DNA of 11,506 bases. Source: JBBTTS01 sp038064135. Lineage in GTDB: Bacteria; Patescibacteriota; Saccharimonadia; Saccharimonadales; OMJO01. This document shows positions 1-7,020 of this stretch, in pieces. The position numbers were made by a program, and so were the translations under genes. Numbering within the stretch: the first letter of the stretch is position 1; the number at the start of each line of letters is the position of its first letter. Below the pieces are notes generated by a model. That model had not been told where the DNA came from and did not search any database. It saw only the letters and a program-made list of their open reading frames with translations. The stretch covers positions 1 to 11,506 of the forward strand of contig JBBTTS010000047.1 of assembly GCA_038064135.1 (NCBI GenBank), written 5' to 3'.

Positions 1-1
1 C

Positions 2-766
2 AACCCAGAACTAACGGCAGAAGTAACCGGCAAGGGTGTATTATATATGCTTCAGGCTATACGAGAGGCGGCTGGTGAAAAGCATATTAGATTTTATCAG
101 GCATCAACATCTGAAATGTTTGGTGGGCTAAGCTACAATAGGCCTAACAAGGGCTACGCAGAGGATGCAAGATTTCATCCAAGAAGCCCTTACGGGGTTG
201 CAAAACTTTATGCTCATTGGATTACCAAAAATTACAGAGAAAGTTATGGCATGTTCGGTTCGTGTGGAATATTATTCAACCACGAAGGCGAACGCCGTGG
301 TCCGGAATTTGTTACGCGTAAAATTAGCCAAGCTGTGGCTCGTATTAAACTGGGCAAACAAGATGTTCTGGAGCTCGGAAATTTAGATTCAAAACGCGAC
401 TGGGGATATGCTGGTGATTATGTTGAGGGAATGTGGATGATGCTGCAACATAAAACACCTGACGATTTTGTTTTAGCAACTGGCGAAACTCATACCATTC
501 GTGAATTCTGCCAGATGGCATTCACTGAAATCGGAATAGAACTTGTTTGGAAGGGATCTGGAATAGATGAAAAAGGTCTTGATAAGTCTAATGGAAAAGT
601 TCTGGTAAAAATTAACTCTGAGTTTTTTAGGCCGGCTGAAGTTGATATTCTACTCGGCAACCCCGAGAAGGCCGAAAAAGTACTTGGCTGGAAGCGAAAA
701 GTTGACTTCCCGGCCCTCGTGAAGCGTATGGTTAAATACGATCTAAAGCTAATGGCGCTGTCTTAA
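2..766 (+). CDS. gmd: GDP-mannose 4,6-dehydratase, 5'-truncated by window edge
   Basis: This enzyme converts GDP-D-mannose to GDP-4-keto-6-deoxy-D-mannose in the cytoplasm, the branch point to GDP-rhamnose, GDP-fucose and related sugars. The frame is open from base 2, so the ATG at 47 is internal. About 254 residues are present, and compared with the usual 340-370 roughly the first 90-100, including the Rossmann glycine motif, lie outside the window. Visible family motifs, numbered from the ATG at 47, are the active-site STSE (T21, E23) and the YGVAK catalytic pair (Y49, K53). Further on come NHEGERRG followed by FVTRKI, then LGNLDSKRDWGYAGDYVEGMW, ATGETHTIREF and FRPAEVDILLGNP. The loop between STSE and YxxxK is about four residues longer than in E. 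coli Gmd, and NHEGERRG replaces the commoner NHESPRRG. Neither change removes a catalytic residue. The following glycosyltransferase and export genes fit a role in supplying a deoxyhexose donor. Confidence 0.95.
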   Translation, partial: NPELTAEVTGKGVLYMLQAIREAAGEKHIRFYQASTSEMFGGLSYNRPNKGYAEDARFHPRSPYGVAKLYAHWITKNYRESYGMFGSCGILFNHEGERRGPEFVTRKISQAVARIKLGKQDVLELGNLDSKRDWGYAGDYVEGMWMMLQHKTPDDFVLATGETHTIREFCQMAFTEIGIELVWKGSGIDEKGLDKSNGKVLVKINSEFFRPAEVDILLGNPEKAEKVLGWKRKVDFPALVKRMVKYDLKLMALS

Positions 767-796
767 TTGTATGGATCCTTTGTTTCAGAGTATAAT
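767..796 (+). promoter_or_regulatory. putative promoter for the GT4 gene
   Basis: A perfect TATAAT lies at 791-796. A weak -35, TTGTAT (767-772, 3 of 6 consensus bases), sits 18 bp upstream. A start near 803 would leave a leader of about 108 nt before the ATG at 911. The call rests on the -10 box, because the -35 match is poor in this A+T-rich DNA. Confidence 0.45.
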
Positions 797-849
797 TACC
801 ACGACAACAGAAGGCTTATTAACCACCTTACATCAACCCAAATTTAAGC

Positions 850-873
850 ATAATAAGAATCCGCCCTTATTAT
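850..873 (+). other. 8-bp inverted repeat in the GT4 leader
   Basis: ATAATAAG (850-857) and CTTATTAT (866-873) are exact inverted copies separated by an 8-nt loop, AATCCGCC. A further direct copy of CTTATTA lies at 815-821 and could pair with the same TAATAAG, so two alternative hairpins are possible in the predicted leader. The stem holds only one G-C pair and is followed by just TTT, so it is not a convincing terminator. It may be chance in A+T-rich sequence. Confidence 0.3.
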
Positions 874-910
874 TTAATTCGAATTGTGTTATTTTAATTA
901 AAAAGCACGA

Positions 911-2053
911 ATGATCAATATTAAATCAACAAGAATCTTTATTGACGGATCTGTTATATCGTCAAAAAAACAAAGTGGAATAGGGCATTTAGTTTTAAAT
1001 TTACTTAAAGAAATTTCAATAAACTCAGAGTACAGACATATTAAAATCACCATTTTCTGTACAAAAGATGAAATCAATTACATAGAATCCTACAAATTCC
1101 TATCATTCAGAGTGAAATCCATACCAATAGTAAACAGGAGAATACTTAATATGCTTAATAAGTTGAATATAATTTTACCATTAGATTTATACTTGGGTAA
1201 TGGAATGTATCTTTTTCCGAACTTTATAAATTACCCAGTATCAAGACGTTCACAATCATTTACATGGATTCATGATCTTTCTTTTGAAAAGTTTCCGAAA
1301 ACAGTGTCACCAAAGCTGCAAAAAAACTTTCATAAAAATGTTGGTAAATGGATCAAAAGATCCACAAAAGTCATAACTCTATCTAACTTTATTAAAAGTG
1401 AAATACAAGAAGTATATTCTATTGATTCACGAAAAGTTGAGGTAGTATATTGCGGGGTAAACACAAAACATTTCTATAAAAGGAATAAAAGTGAAATTAA
1501 TAGTGTAAAGAAAAAATATAATCTACCAGAAAACTATATTCTGCATATTGGAAATATCGAGCCCAGAAAGAATCTAGAATTATTTCTATATGCATACGCA
1601 TCTATAAAAAATGAGTTAACACAAAAATACGGACTTGTATTAATTGGGGGTAATGGCTGGAACAATAGCCAGACATATGCTGTCATTGACGAACTAAAGG
1701 CAAAAGGAATAAACATCGTGCTACCCAGGCAATATGTAACAGATAAAGATCTACCAGCAATTATTAGCGGAGCAACCGTAGCTGTAAGTCCATCGCTTTA
1801 CGAGGGGTTTGGGATGACCCCACTTGAATCTTTAGCGTGCGGAACTAAAACTTTGGTTAGTGATATCCCTACTCATAGAGAGATATACGGCGACAGTGTA
1901 TTGAAATTCGATCCCAGAAATATTAATGATATGGCAATCTCTCTAGAGGGGATACTTTTGAATAAAACCAAGGTAACTCACTCCCAAATTGTAGAAGAGT
2001 ATACATGGTCATCAACAGTCGATAGATTGATAAAAATAATCTCAGAATCCTAA
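911..2053 (+). CDS. GT4-family glycosyltransferase (GT-B fold)
   Basis: A 380-residue cytoplasmic or membrane-associated retaining glycosyltransferase, probably adding a sugar (perhaps mannose or a derivative) from a nucleotide donor to a surface glycan. The N-terminal domain carries the GIG loop (23-25) after a beta-strand start (TRIFIDGS) and a WIHDLSFEKFP segment (119-129, H121). The C-terminal domain begins near 207 with IGNIEPRKN (213-221), whose R219/K220 match the donor-phosphate-binding site. It also has the E-x7-E motif E298...E306 in LYEGFGMTPLESLACG, typical of GT4. Length is normal for the family. An in-frame TAA at 899-901 makes the ATG at 911 the earliest ATG, but no Shine-Dalgarno is visible. 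The gene is clearly more A+T-rich than gmd: 16 G+C of 60 at 1021-1080 against 26 of 60 at 301-360. It also favours AAA, ATA and AGA codons, a possible sign of separate acquisition. Donor and acceptor cannot be read from sequence. Confidence 0.92.
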   Translation: MINIKSTRIFIDGSVISSKKQSGIGHLVLNLLKEISINSEYRHIKITIFCTKDEINYIESYKFLSFRVKSIPIVNRRILNMLNKLNIILPLDLYLGNGMYLFPNFINYPVSRRSQSFTWIHDLSFEKFPKTVSPKLQKNFHKNVGKWIKRSTKVITLSNFIKSEIQEVYSIDSRKVEVVYCGVNTKHFYKRNKSEINSVKKKYNLPENYILHIGNIEPRKNLELFLYAYASIKNELTQKYGLVLIGGNGWNNSQTYAVIDELKAKGINIVLPRQYVTDKDLPAIISGATVAVSPSLYEGFGMTPLESLACGTKTLVSDIPTHREIYGDSVLKFDPRNINDMAISLEGILLNKTKVTHSQIVEEYTWSSTVDRLIKIISES

Positions 2054-2068
2054 ATAATACGATTCATA

Positions 2069-2091
2069 TTGGTTAACTTGGAGCTAACCAA
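2069..2091. promoter_or_regulatory. inverted repeat overlapping the operon promoter, possible operator
   Basis: TTGGTTA (2069-2075) and TAACCAA (2085-2091) form a perfect 7-bp inverted repeat with a 9-nt centre, ACTTGGAGC. It lies across the position where a -35 would sit for the TATAAT at 2107. There is no T-run after it, so a terminator for the preceding gene is unlikely. A repressor or activator site is the better, but unproven, reading. Confidence 0.4.
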
Positions 2092-2103
2092 AGATGTTAA
2101 GTG

Positions 2104-2112
2104 TGGTATAAT
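2104..2112 (+). promoter_or_regulatory. extended -10 promoter of the export operon
   Basis: TGG followed by TATAAT (TATAAT at 2107-2112) is a perfect extended -10 element, with no good -35 at 16-18 bp. Transcription would start near 2119, only about 12 nt before the ATG at 2131, giving a very short leader with no Shine-Dalgarno. It probably drives the five genes from 2131 to 7935. Confidence 0.6.
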
Positions 2113-2130
2113 TTGTGCTAAAGATAAACT

Positions 2131-4194
2131 ATGAATAAGAAAATAAAACTTGTTTTGAGAGTTGGGAAGCGAGGCGTATACAAACTCGGGAGGCGGGAAT
2201 TTCAATATCGCGGTTCCAGTGTATTTATGTTGCCCATAAAAGTAGGTAATTATGGAATCAAAAAAGGGCCGAAAAAACTAGCTCGACGAGTTAAGGACGA
2301 ATTTATTCAGATTGATCGTAGAGTTGGTTTACATCTTGGATTCCCGAATGGCTTAGTTAGCGGTGTTGACCAATTGGCAATATTGCAGTGGTTCGCCAAA
2401 AATGCGCGACCAACTAGTATTGTTATACCCAGCTATAATGACCTTGACGTTTTGGTTCCATGCCTAGAGAGTATTGCGCTTACGACTAACCCCAAGTTGG
2501 TGAAAGTAATAGTAGTAGACGATTATTGCGAACCTAAGCACAGAAAGCTACTTAGCGCACTGGAAAACAATCAAGTAACAGTTGTGTTCCGTAAAAAGAA
2601 CGGTGGCTTTGCAAAAGCCGTTAACACTGGACTTAAAGCCGCCAACCCTAAACACGACGTCGTTTTAATAAACAGTGATATTGTGGCTCACCCAGACTGG
2701 CTTGAAGCACTTCAATACGGCGCTTATGAGTTTGGAGTAGATACGGGAGTAGTTGGTGCGAAGCTTTTGTATCCTGATGGGCGTATCCAGAGCGCTGGGA
2801 GTTATAGAAATACTGAAGTACCAGAATACTTTGATCATTACTACAGATTTCAAGACGCAAACTATGGACCGGCAAATATACCGTACTATTGCTTAGCCAT
2901 AACCGGTGCATGCATGTATGTAAAGCGAGAGTTTCTTAATAATATTGGACTACTTGATGAAGGTTTTACATTTGCATTTGAGGACGTTGATTGGTGTCTG
3001 AGGGGCTGGGAATCAGGATACCGTACGTTATATTTTCCGTCAGCAGTTCTAACTCACGTAGAATCAGCAACTCGCCAAAAAAACCATAAAATAACCGTGA
3101 AAGAGCAAAAATCAATAGATTATTTCTGGAATAAATGGAAAAACTGGTTTGATAAACGTATCGTACGCGACGTAAACGGTAAAATAAATATAATATTTGT
3201 ATTGCAGTCTTTTGGTTTAAGCGGAGGAATAAAGAATGTTTTTGAGCAAGCAAACAGATTGTCAGAGAGAGGTTTTGCAGTACAAATTTGGGGTTTAGAT
3301 AAAAATCCAAGCCCGTGGCATGTGTCCAAAGATATAAAAGTAAGAACTTATAAAAATTACGAAAGACTTACGGTGGCCCTTAGCAAAGAAAAAGCTATAA
3401 AAATTGCTACATGGTGGGAAACTGCGTTTCCCGTGTGGCTTGCGTCTGTCGAAAACGGAGTACCCGTTTATTTTATACAGGAATTTGAAACATGGTTTTA
3501 TCCAGACAATATAATTGCACAATCGGCAGTCATTTCTTGTTATAGAAAAGAGTTTCACAATGTGACAATATCATCTTATAATCTCGATGAAATTCGCTCC
3601 ATAGGACTGGATGCTACAATCCTGCCATGTGGTTACGACGACGAAATCTATAGGCCCTTAAAAGAAATTCAGCGAGAAACTAATCAATTACTTGCAGTTG
3701 GGCGAACTTTTTTCCAAAAAAACTTTGCACTTACTTTTGATGGCTGGAAATTACTGGGAGATAAACGTCCAAGACTTAAGTTATATGGTCTTGAACCGGA
3801 AATGGCCAAACTTGATAAGTGCATAGATTATGTGAGCAAACCAAGCAATGAAATTGTTAACAAACTTCTAAATGAAGCAACTGCATTTATACAAACTTCT
3901 AGACATGAGGGTTTTTGTCTACCAGTGCTAGAGGCAATGGCAGCCGGATGTCCGGTTATCACTACTGATTCACACGGAAATCGTGATTTCTGCTTCGATG
4001 GCAAAAATTGCTTGATTATTAATCAAGACGATCCCGAAGATCTGAAAAACGCATTGAGCAGAGTTTTCGAAGACAAAAACCTACGTAACCGATTATCAGA
4101 AGCTGGATTAAACACAGCGAAAAAATATCAATGGGGAGCAATAACTGATAAAATTGAAGCCTTTTACAAAGAATTAGCAGAATCATATGATTGA
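2131..4194 (+). CDS. bifunctional GT2-GT4 glycosyltransferase
   Basis: A 687-residue protein with two glycosyltransferase domains in tandem. Residues 1-94 are a basic N-terminal extension of unknown role, rich in K and R. Residues 95-320 are a GT-A domain of the rhamnosyltransferase-like GT2 type: SIVIPSYND (96-104), VVDD (128-131), KKNGGFAKAVNTG (155-167), the DxD-equivalent NSD (181-183) and FEDVDWCLR (283-291) with the presumed catalytic acidic residues. Residues 350-687 are a GT4/GT1-like GT-B domain: GLSGGIKNV (362-370), VGRTFFQKNF (523-532) and E593-x7-E601 in HEGFCLPVLE. Two active sites on one chain suggest the addition of two successive, different linkages, possibly a rhamnose or other deoxyhexose supplied through gmd (inference). 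It is the first gene of the run and overlaps the permease gene by 8 nt. The start at 2131 fits the promoter just upstream. No transmembrane segment is apparent. Confidence 0.93.
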   Translation: MNKKIKLVLRVGKRGVYKLGRREFQYRGSSVFMLPIKVGNYGIKKGPKKLARRVKDEFIQIDRRVGLHLGFPNGLVSGVDQLAILQWFAKNARPTSIVIPSYNDLDVLVPCLESIALTTNPKLVKVIVVDDYCEPKHRKLLSALENNQVTVVFRKKNGGFAKAVNTGLKAANPKHDVVLINSDIVAHPDWLEALQYGAYEFGVDTGVVGAKLLYPDGRIQSAGSYRNTEVPEYFDHYYRFQDANYGPANIPYYCLAITGACMYVKREFLNNIGLLDEGFTFAFEDVDWCLRGWESGYRTLYFPSAVLTHVESATRQKNHKITVKEQKSIDYFWNKWKNWFDKRIVRDVNGKINIIFVLQSFGLSGGIKNVFEQANRLSERGFAVQIWGLDKNPSPWHVSKDIKVRTYKNYERLTVALSKEKAIKIATWWETAFPVWLASVENGVPVYFIQEFETWFYPDNIIAQSAVISCYRKEFHNVTISSYNLDEIRSIGLDATILPCGYDDEIYRPLKEIQRETNQLLAVGRTFFQKNFALTFDGWKLLGDKRPRLKLYGLEPEMAKLDKCIDYVSKPSNEIVNKLLNEATAFIQTSRHEGFCLPVLEAMAAGCPVITTDSHGNRDFCFDGKNCLIINQDDPEDLKNALSRVFEDKNLRNRLSEAGLNTAKKYQWGAITDKIEAFYKELAESYD

Positions 4195-4996
4195 TGCATT
4201 AATAAGTTTTTTTAAGCCCAGCAATCGCAGTTTGATAAGAGAACTTGTGGTTAGTGATTTTAAACTTCGTTATAAAAATTCAATTCTTGGGTATTTTTGG
4301 TCTTTACTAAAACCCTTATTATTATTTGGTGTTTTATACTTTGTATTTACTAAAGTTGTAAGAATAGGCGGTGATGTTCCATACTATCCAGCATATCTAT
4401 TGCTTGGCTTGGTGATGTGGACATTTTTCGTGGAAGCAACAACCTCGGGTATGAATTCAGTAATGGCTCGAGGGGACATGATTAGAAAAGTTAGTGTGCC
4501 AAAATATGTAATTGTCTTGAGCACCACTATATCTGCGCTAGTGAACTTCTCACTCAATATGGTTGTTGTGTTTATTTTTATGATGCTCAATGATGTAACT
4601 TTAAGGCCGACGATACTAATTGCTCCAATATTGATAATTGAATTGATAATATTTAGCTTATCGATCGGTGCATTGTTGGCAGCACTGTTTGTAAAATATA
4701 GAGATTTTAGTCATATTTGGGAAGTTGCACTGCAAATACTTTTTTACGCGACGCCTATCATATATACATTAAATTTCCCACCGTTAAACATAGCAAAACT
4801 TATAAGTATTAACCCGCTAACACAAATATTTCAAGATATGAGAGTGCTTCTTATTGATCCACAGGTTCTAACCAATCGGGATGTTTTTCAAAGCCAGGTA
4901 GGTCATATAATACCAATTTCTATAGTTTTTTTGTTGGCAGTTATTGCCATATGGTATTTCAAACGCAGTTCGCCAAATTTCGCAGAGGAGTTGTAG
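4187..4996 (+). CDS. wzm: ABC-2 polysaccharide export permease (Wzm/TagG-like)
   Basis: A 269-residue integral membrane subunit of an ABC exporter that moves lipid-linked polysaccharide or teichoic-acid-like polymer across the cytoplasmic membrane. The family N-terminus is clear: a cytosolic amphipathic stretch with RELVVSDFKLRYKNSILGYF (18-37) followed by WSLLKPLL (38-45). About six hydrophobic segments follow, near 37-55, 67-84, 107-134, 142-168, 176-194 and 241-258. VKYRDFSHIWEVALQILFYATPIIY (169-193) is also characteristic of the family. Length is typical at 250-270 residues. The start overlaps the end of the preceding gene by 8 nt (TGA at 4192-4194), so translation is probably coupled. 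The ATPase gene begins 3 nt after this stop. TagG and Wzm cannot be told apart from sequence alone, and the symbol denotes the role. Confidence 0.93.
   Translation: MIDALISFFKPSNRSLIRELVVSDFKLRYKNSILGYFWSLLKPLLLFGVLYFVFTKVVRIGGDVPYYPAYLLLGLVMWTFFVEATTSGMNSVMARGDMIRKVSVPKYVIVLSTTISALVNFSLNMVVVFIFMMLNDVTLRPTILIAPILIIELIIFSLSIGALLAALFVKYRDFSHIWEVALQILFYATPIIYTLNFPPLNIAKLISINPLTQIFQDMRVLLIDPQVLTNRDVFQSQVGHIIPISIVFLLAVIAIWYFKRSSPNFAEEL
4985..4990 (+). promoter_or_regulatory. ribosome binding site of the ATPase gene
   Basis: GAGGAG, inside the last codons of the permease gene, is 9 nt upstream of the ATG at 5000 and supports that start. It is one of only two good Shine-Dalgarno sites ahead of genes that start in this window. 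Confidence 0.7.
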
Positions 4997-4999
4997 TTT

Positions 5000-6199
5000 A
5001 TGTCAGAAAAAGTAGCTCTAACAGTGGAACATCTGCATAAGGAGTTTCGTTTACCGCACGAGCGTCAAAATTCGCTAAAAGACAAGGTATTGCATTTTCA
5101 AAAACCAACTTATGAAAAATTGCAAGCATTAAAGGATATCAATTTTGAGGTCAAAAAAGGTGAATTTTTTGGGATTGTTGGCAGGAATGGCTCTGGCAAA
5201 AGCACGCTCTTAAAAATATTAGGCGGTATTTACCAACCAACAAAAGGTAGCGTAAAGGTAAATGGTACTTTAACGCCATTTATAGAGCTTGGGATTGGCT
5301 TTAATCCTGAGCTAAGTGGTAGGGAAAACGTGTTTTTAAATGGTGCAATCCTGGGACTTACACGCAGAGAAGTGATTAAGCTTTACGATGAAATTGTTGA
5401 CTTTGCCGGGATTGAAAAATTCATGGATCAAAAGTTAAAAAACTACTCTTCTGGCATGCAAGTTCGCTTAGCATTTTCAATTGCTATTCAGGCTCACAAC
5501 GACATACTTTTGATCGATGAAGTACTTGCTGTAGGAGATGCTGCATTCCAAAAAAAATGTTTCGACGTATTTAAATCGGTCAAAAAAGAAGGTAAAACGG
5601 TAATATTTGTCACACACGATATGAGTGCCGTAGAAGAGTATTGCGATCGTGCCATGCTCATTGAAAACAGTGAAGTTATAAGTATAGGTAAAAGTTACCA
5701 GGTTGCACGTGAATATCGAAGGTTGCTTAATCAAGACGAACAAACATCTACATCTCAAAAATCTACAAGATTTGGGACGGGTGATGCTCATATAATTTCG
5801 GCAACAATTTTAAATAAAAAAGGCGTATTAATTAAACGGCTAGGTGATGACGACGACAAATTTCTATTTAGAATACAGGTGGTATTCAATAAAGCTATAA
5901 AAAAACCAATATTTGGCATAACATTACGTGATGCAGCAGGCCAGCCACTAATGCTTTCTAACACAAAGTCATTGAATAAGCAGACTAATGATTACGAAAA
6001 GGACCAACAAGTAACTATAACTTGGGAACTCGAAAATATATTCAATACGGGACGATATAGTATTTCACCAGCAGTTGCAGCCGAAGACGCTATTACAATG
6101 TTTGATTGGCGCGAAGATTTTCTCTGGCTTATAGTAGATAAAGATTTTTCATTATCTGGTCCCATATACTTTAAGCACAAGATTAATATAGATATATAA
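5000..6199 (+). CDS. wzt: polysaccharide ABC exporter ATPase with C-terminal glycan-binding domain (Wzt-like)
   Basis: A 399-residue cytoplasmic ATPase that pairs with the upstream permease. The nucleotide-binding domain, about 1-245, has Walker A GRNGSGKST (61-69), ABC signature YSSGMQVRLAFSIA (149-162), Walker B ILLIDE (169-174) and the switch histidine in VTHD (H206). FIELGIGFNPELSGREN (94-110), between Walker A and the signature, is typical of the Wzt/TagH group. Residues 255-399 form an extra C-terminal domain beginning TRFGTGDAHIISATILNKKG, resembling the Wzt C-terminal beta-sandwich. In E. coli O8/O9a that domain binds the modified non-reducing end of the chain before export. Its presence and the 399-residue length suggest recognition of a chemically finished glycan, in line with the two methyltransferase genes that follow. 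The start is supported by GAGGAG at 4985-4990. The next gene starts 3 nt after the stop. Which glycan it binds is not readable from sequence. Confidence 0.94.
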   Translation: MSEKVALTVEHLHKEFRLPHERQNSLKDKVLHFQKPTYEKLQALKDINFEVKKGEFFGIVGRNGSGKSTLLKILGGIYQPTKGSVKVNGTLTPFIELGIGFNPELSGRENVFLNGAILGLTRREVIKLYDEIVDFAGIEKFMDQKLKNYSSGMQVRLAFSIAIQAHNDILLIDEVLAVGDAAFQKKCFDVFKSVKKEGKTVIFVTHDMSAVEEYCDRAMLIENSEVISIGKSYQVAREYRRLLNQDEQTSTSQKSTRFGTGDAHIISATILNKKGVLIKRLGDDDDKFLFRIQVVFNKAIKKPIFGITLRDAAGQPLMLSNTKSLNKQTNDYEKDQQVTITWELENIFNTGRYSISPAVAAEDAITMFDWREDFLWLIVDKDFSLSGPIYFKHKINIDI

Positions 6200-6202
6200 T
6201 TC

Positions 6203-7009
6203 ATGCTTTTAGCTCCAAACGTTTTAACTAAAATTAAAAAAATACAATGGACAAACCCATTAAAAAATCTTAAAGGTCATTGTTATGCGTGTGGGAATAG
6301 GGAAGAGTTTATTTTTAAACAAATTATTACAGATTCTCTAGCAAAGAGCTGGGAATTGAGTGATAAGGATCGTTGGAATTTTGATAGACGTGAGTCTTTA
6401 TTTTGTGCACACTGCTCAAATTCATTACGCACTAGAATGCTAGCCAAGACCTTAGTGCAAATATATGGCAACCAATCAAATAGCTTAATTCAACTTGTCG
6501 ATGAATCAGATTTTCAGAGTCTATCAATAGCTGAGATAAATAGCTGTGGTAATTTACATCAGTTTCTCGTTAGGCCGAACATACTGTATTCCGAGTTTGA
6601 AAGTGAAAACTCATCAGTTCCTCATGAGGACTTACGGAAGTTGAATTATAAAGACAATCAATTTGATCTTGTGTTGACATCGGAAACACTAGAGCATGTG
6701 CCGGATTTAGTTGGTTCCTTAGGCGAGGTAAAGCGTGTGCTGAAGCCTGGTGGTCGCCACATTTGTACCATACCCGTTATGTTAAATAGAAGAACCCGCA
6801 ATTGTATTAAAGTTACTAAAAAAGGGACTATTGTGCCATTAATGCCAAAATCGTATCACGGTGAAGAATCAATAGGATTCTTGGTTTATAGGGAATTAGG
6901 TGGTGATATTATAGAAATAATTGAATCATGTGGATTCAAAGTAGCGCTATACTATGTATACCCCATGAATGATACGCATAGCTATGTATTTGTTTGCACT
7001 AAAGAGTAA
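6203..7009 (+). CDS. class I SAM-dependent methyltransferase with four-cysteine N-terminus and atypical motif I
   Basis: A 268-residue predicted methyltransferase, probably acting on the glycan or a sugar intermediate. The C-terminal half has the Methyltransf_11 hallmarks: FDLVLTSETLEHVPD (154-168) and EVKRVLKPGGRHICTIP (175-191). CYAC (C27, C30) and CAHC (C68, C71) could form a zinc-binding knuckle. The usual glycine-rich SAM-binding motif I is replaced by IAEINSCGNLHQFL (109-122), with a single glycine. From memory, related proteins in surface-glycan loci share this EINSCGxLHxFL form, so it looks like a family feature, not decay. Whether SAM binds there is unproven. The gene starts 3 nt after the wzt stop with no Shine-Dalgarno in the A+T-rich junction, so translation is probably coupled. 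Substrate unknown; a non-catalytic role is possible. Confidence 0.85.
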   Translation: MLLAPNVLTKIKKIQWTNPLKNLKGHCYACGNREEFIFKQIITDSLAKSWELSDKDRWNFDRRESLFCAHCSNSLRTRMLAKTLVQIYGNQSNSLIQLVDESDFQSLSIAEINSCGNLHQFLVRPNILYSEFESENSSVPHEDLRKLNYKDNQFDLVLTSETLEHVPDLVGSLGEVKRVLKPGGRHICTIPVMLNRRTRNCIKVTKKGTIVPLMPKSYHGEESIGFLVYRELGGDIIEIIESCGFKVALYYVYPMNDTHSYVFVCTKE

Positions 7010-7016
7010 GGCGGTG
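7008..7016 (+). promoter_or_regulatory. strong ribosome binding site of the second methyltransferase gene
   Basis: AAGGCGGTG matches AAGGAGGTG at 8 of 9 positions, overlaps the preceding TAA (7007-7009) and ends 4 nt before the ATG at 7021. It fixes the start and is the strongest Shine-Dalgarno ahead of any gene start in the window. Confidence 0.75.
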
Positions 7017-7020
7017 AATC

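Noticed and set aside
165..386. 73-codon plus-strand frame inside gmd
   Set aside because: It is an alternative frame of clear gmd sequence and shows no motif of its own.
2648..3558. Several minus-strand open frames within the GT2-GT4 gene
   Set aside because: They lie opposite a gene with two complete glycosyltransferase domains, have low-complexity or unrecognisable translations and no promoter or ribosome-binding site.
5000..6199. DDDDK in the Wzt-like protein (residues 283-287), an enteropeptidase-like site
   Set aside because: A chance acidic loop in a cytoplasmic ATPase, with no proteolytic context.
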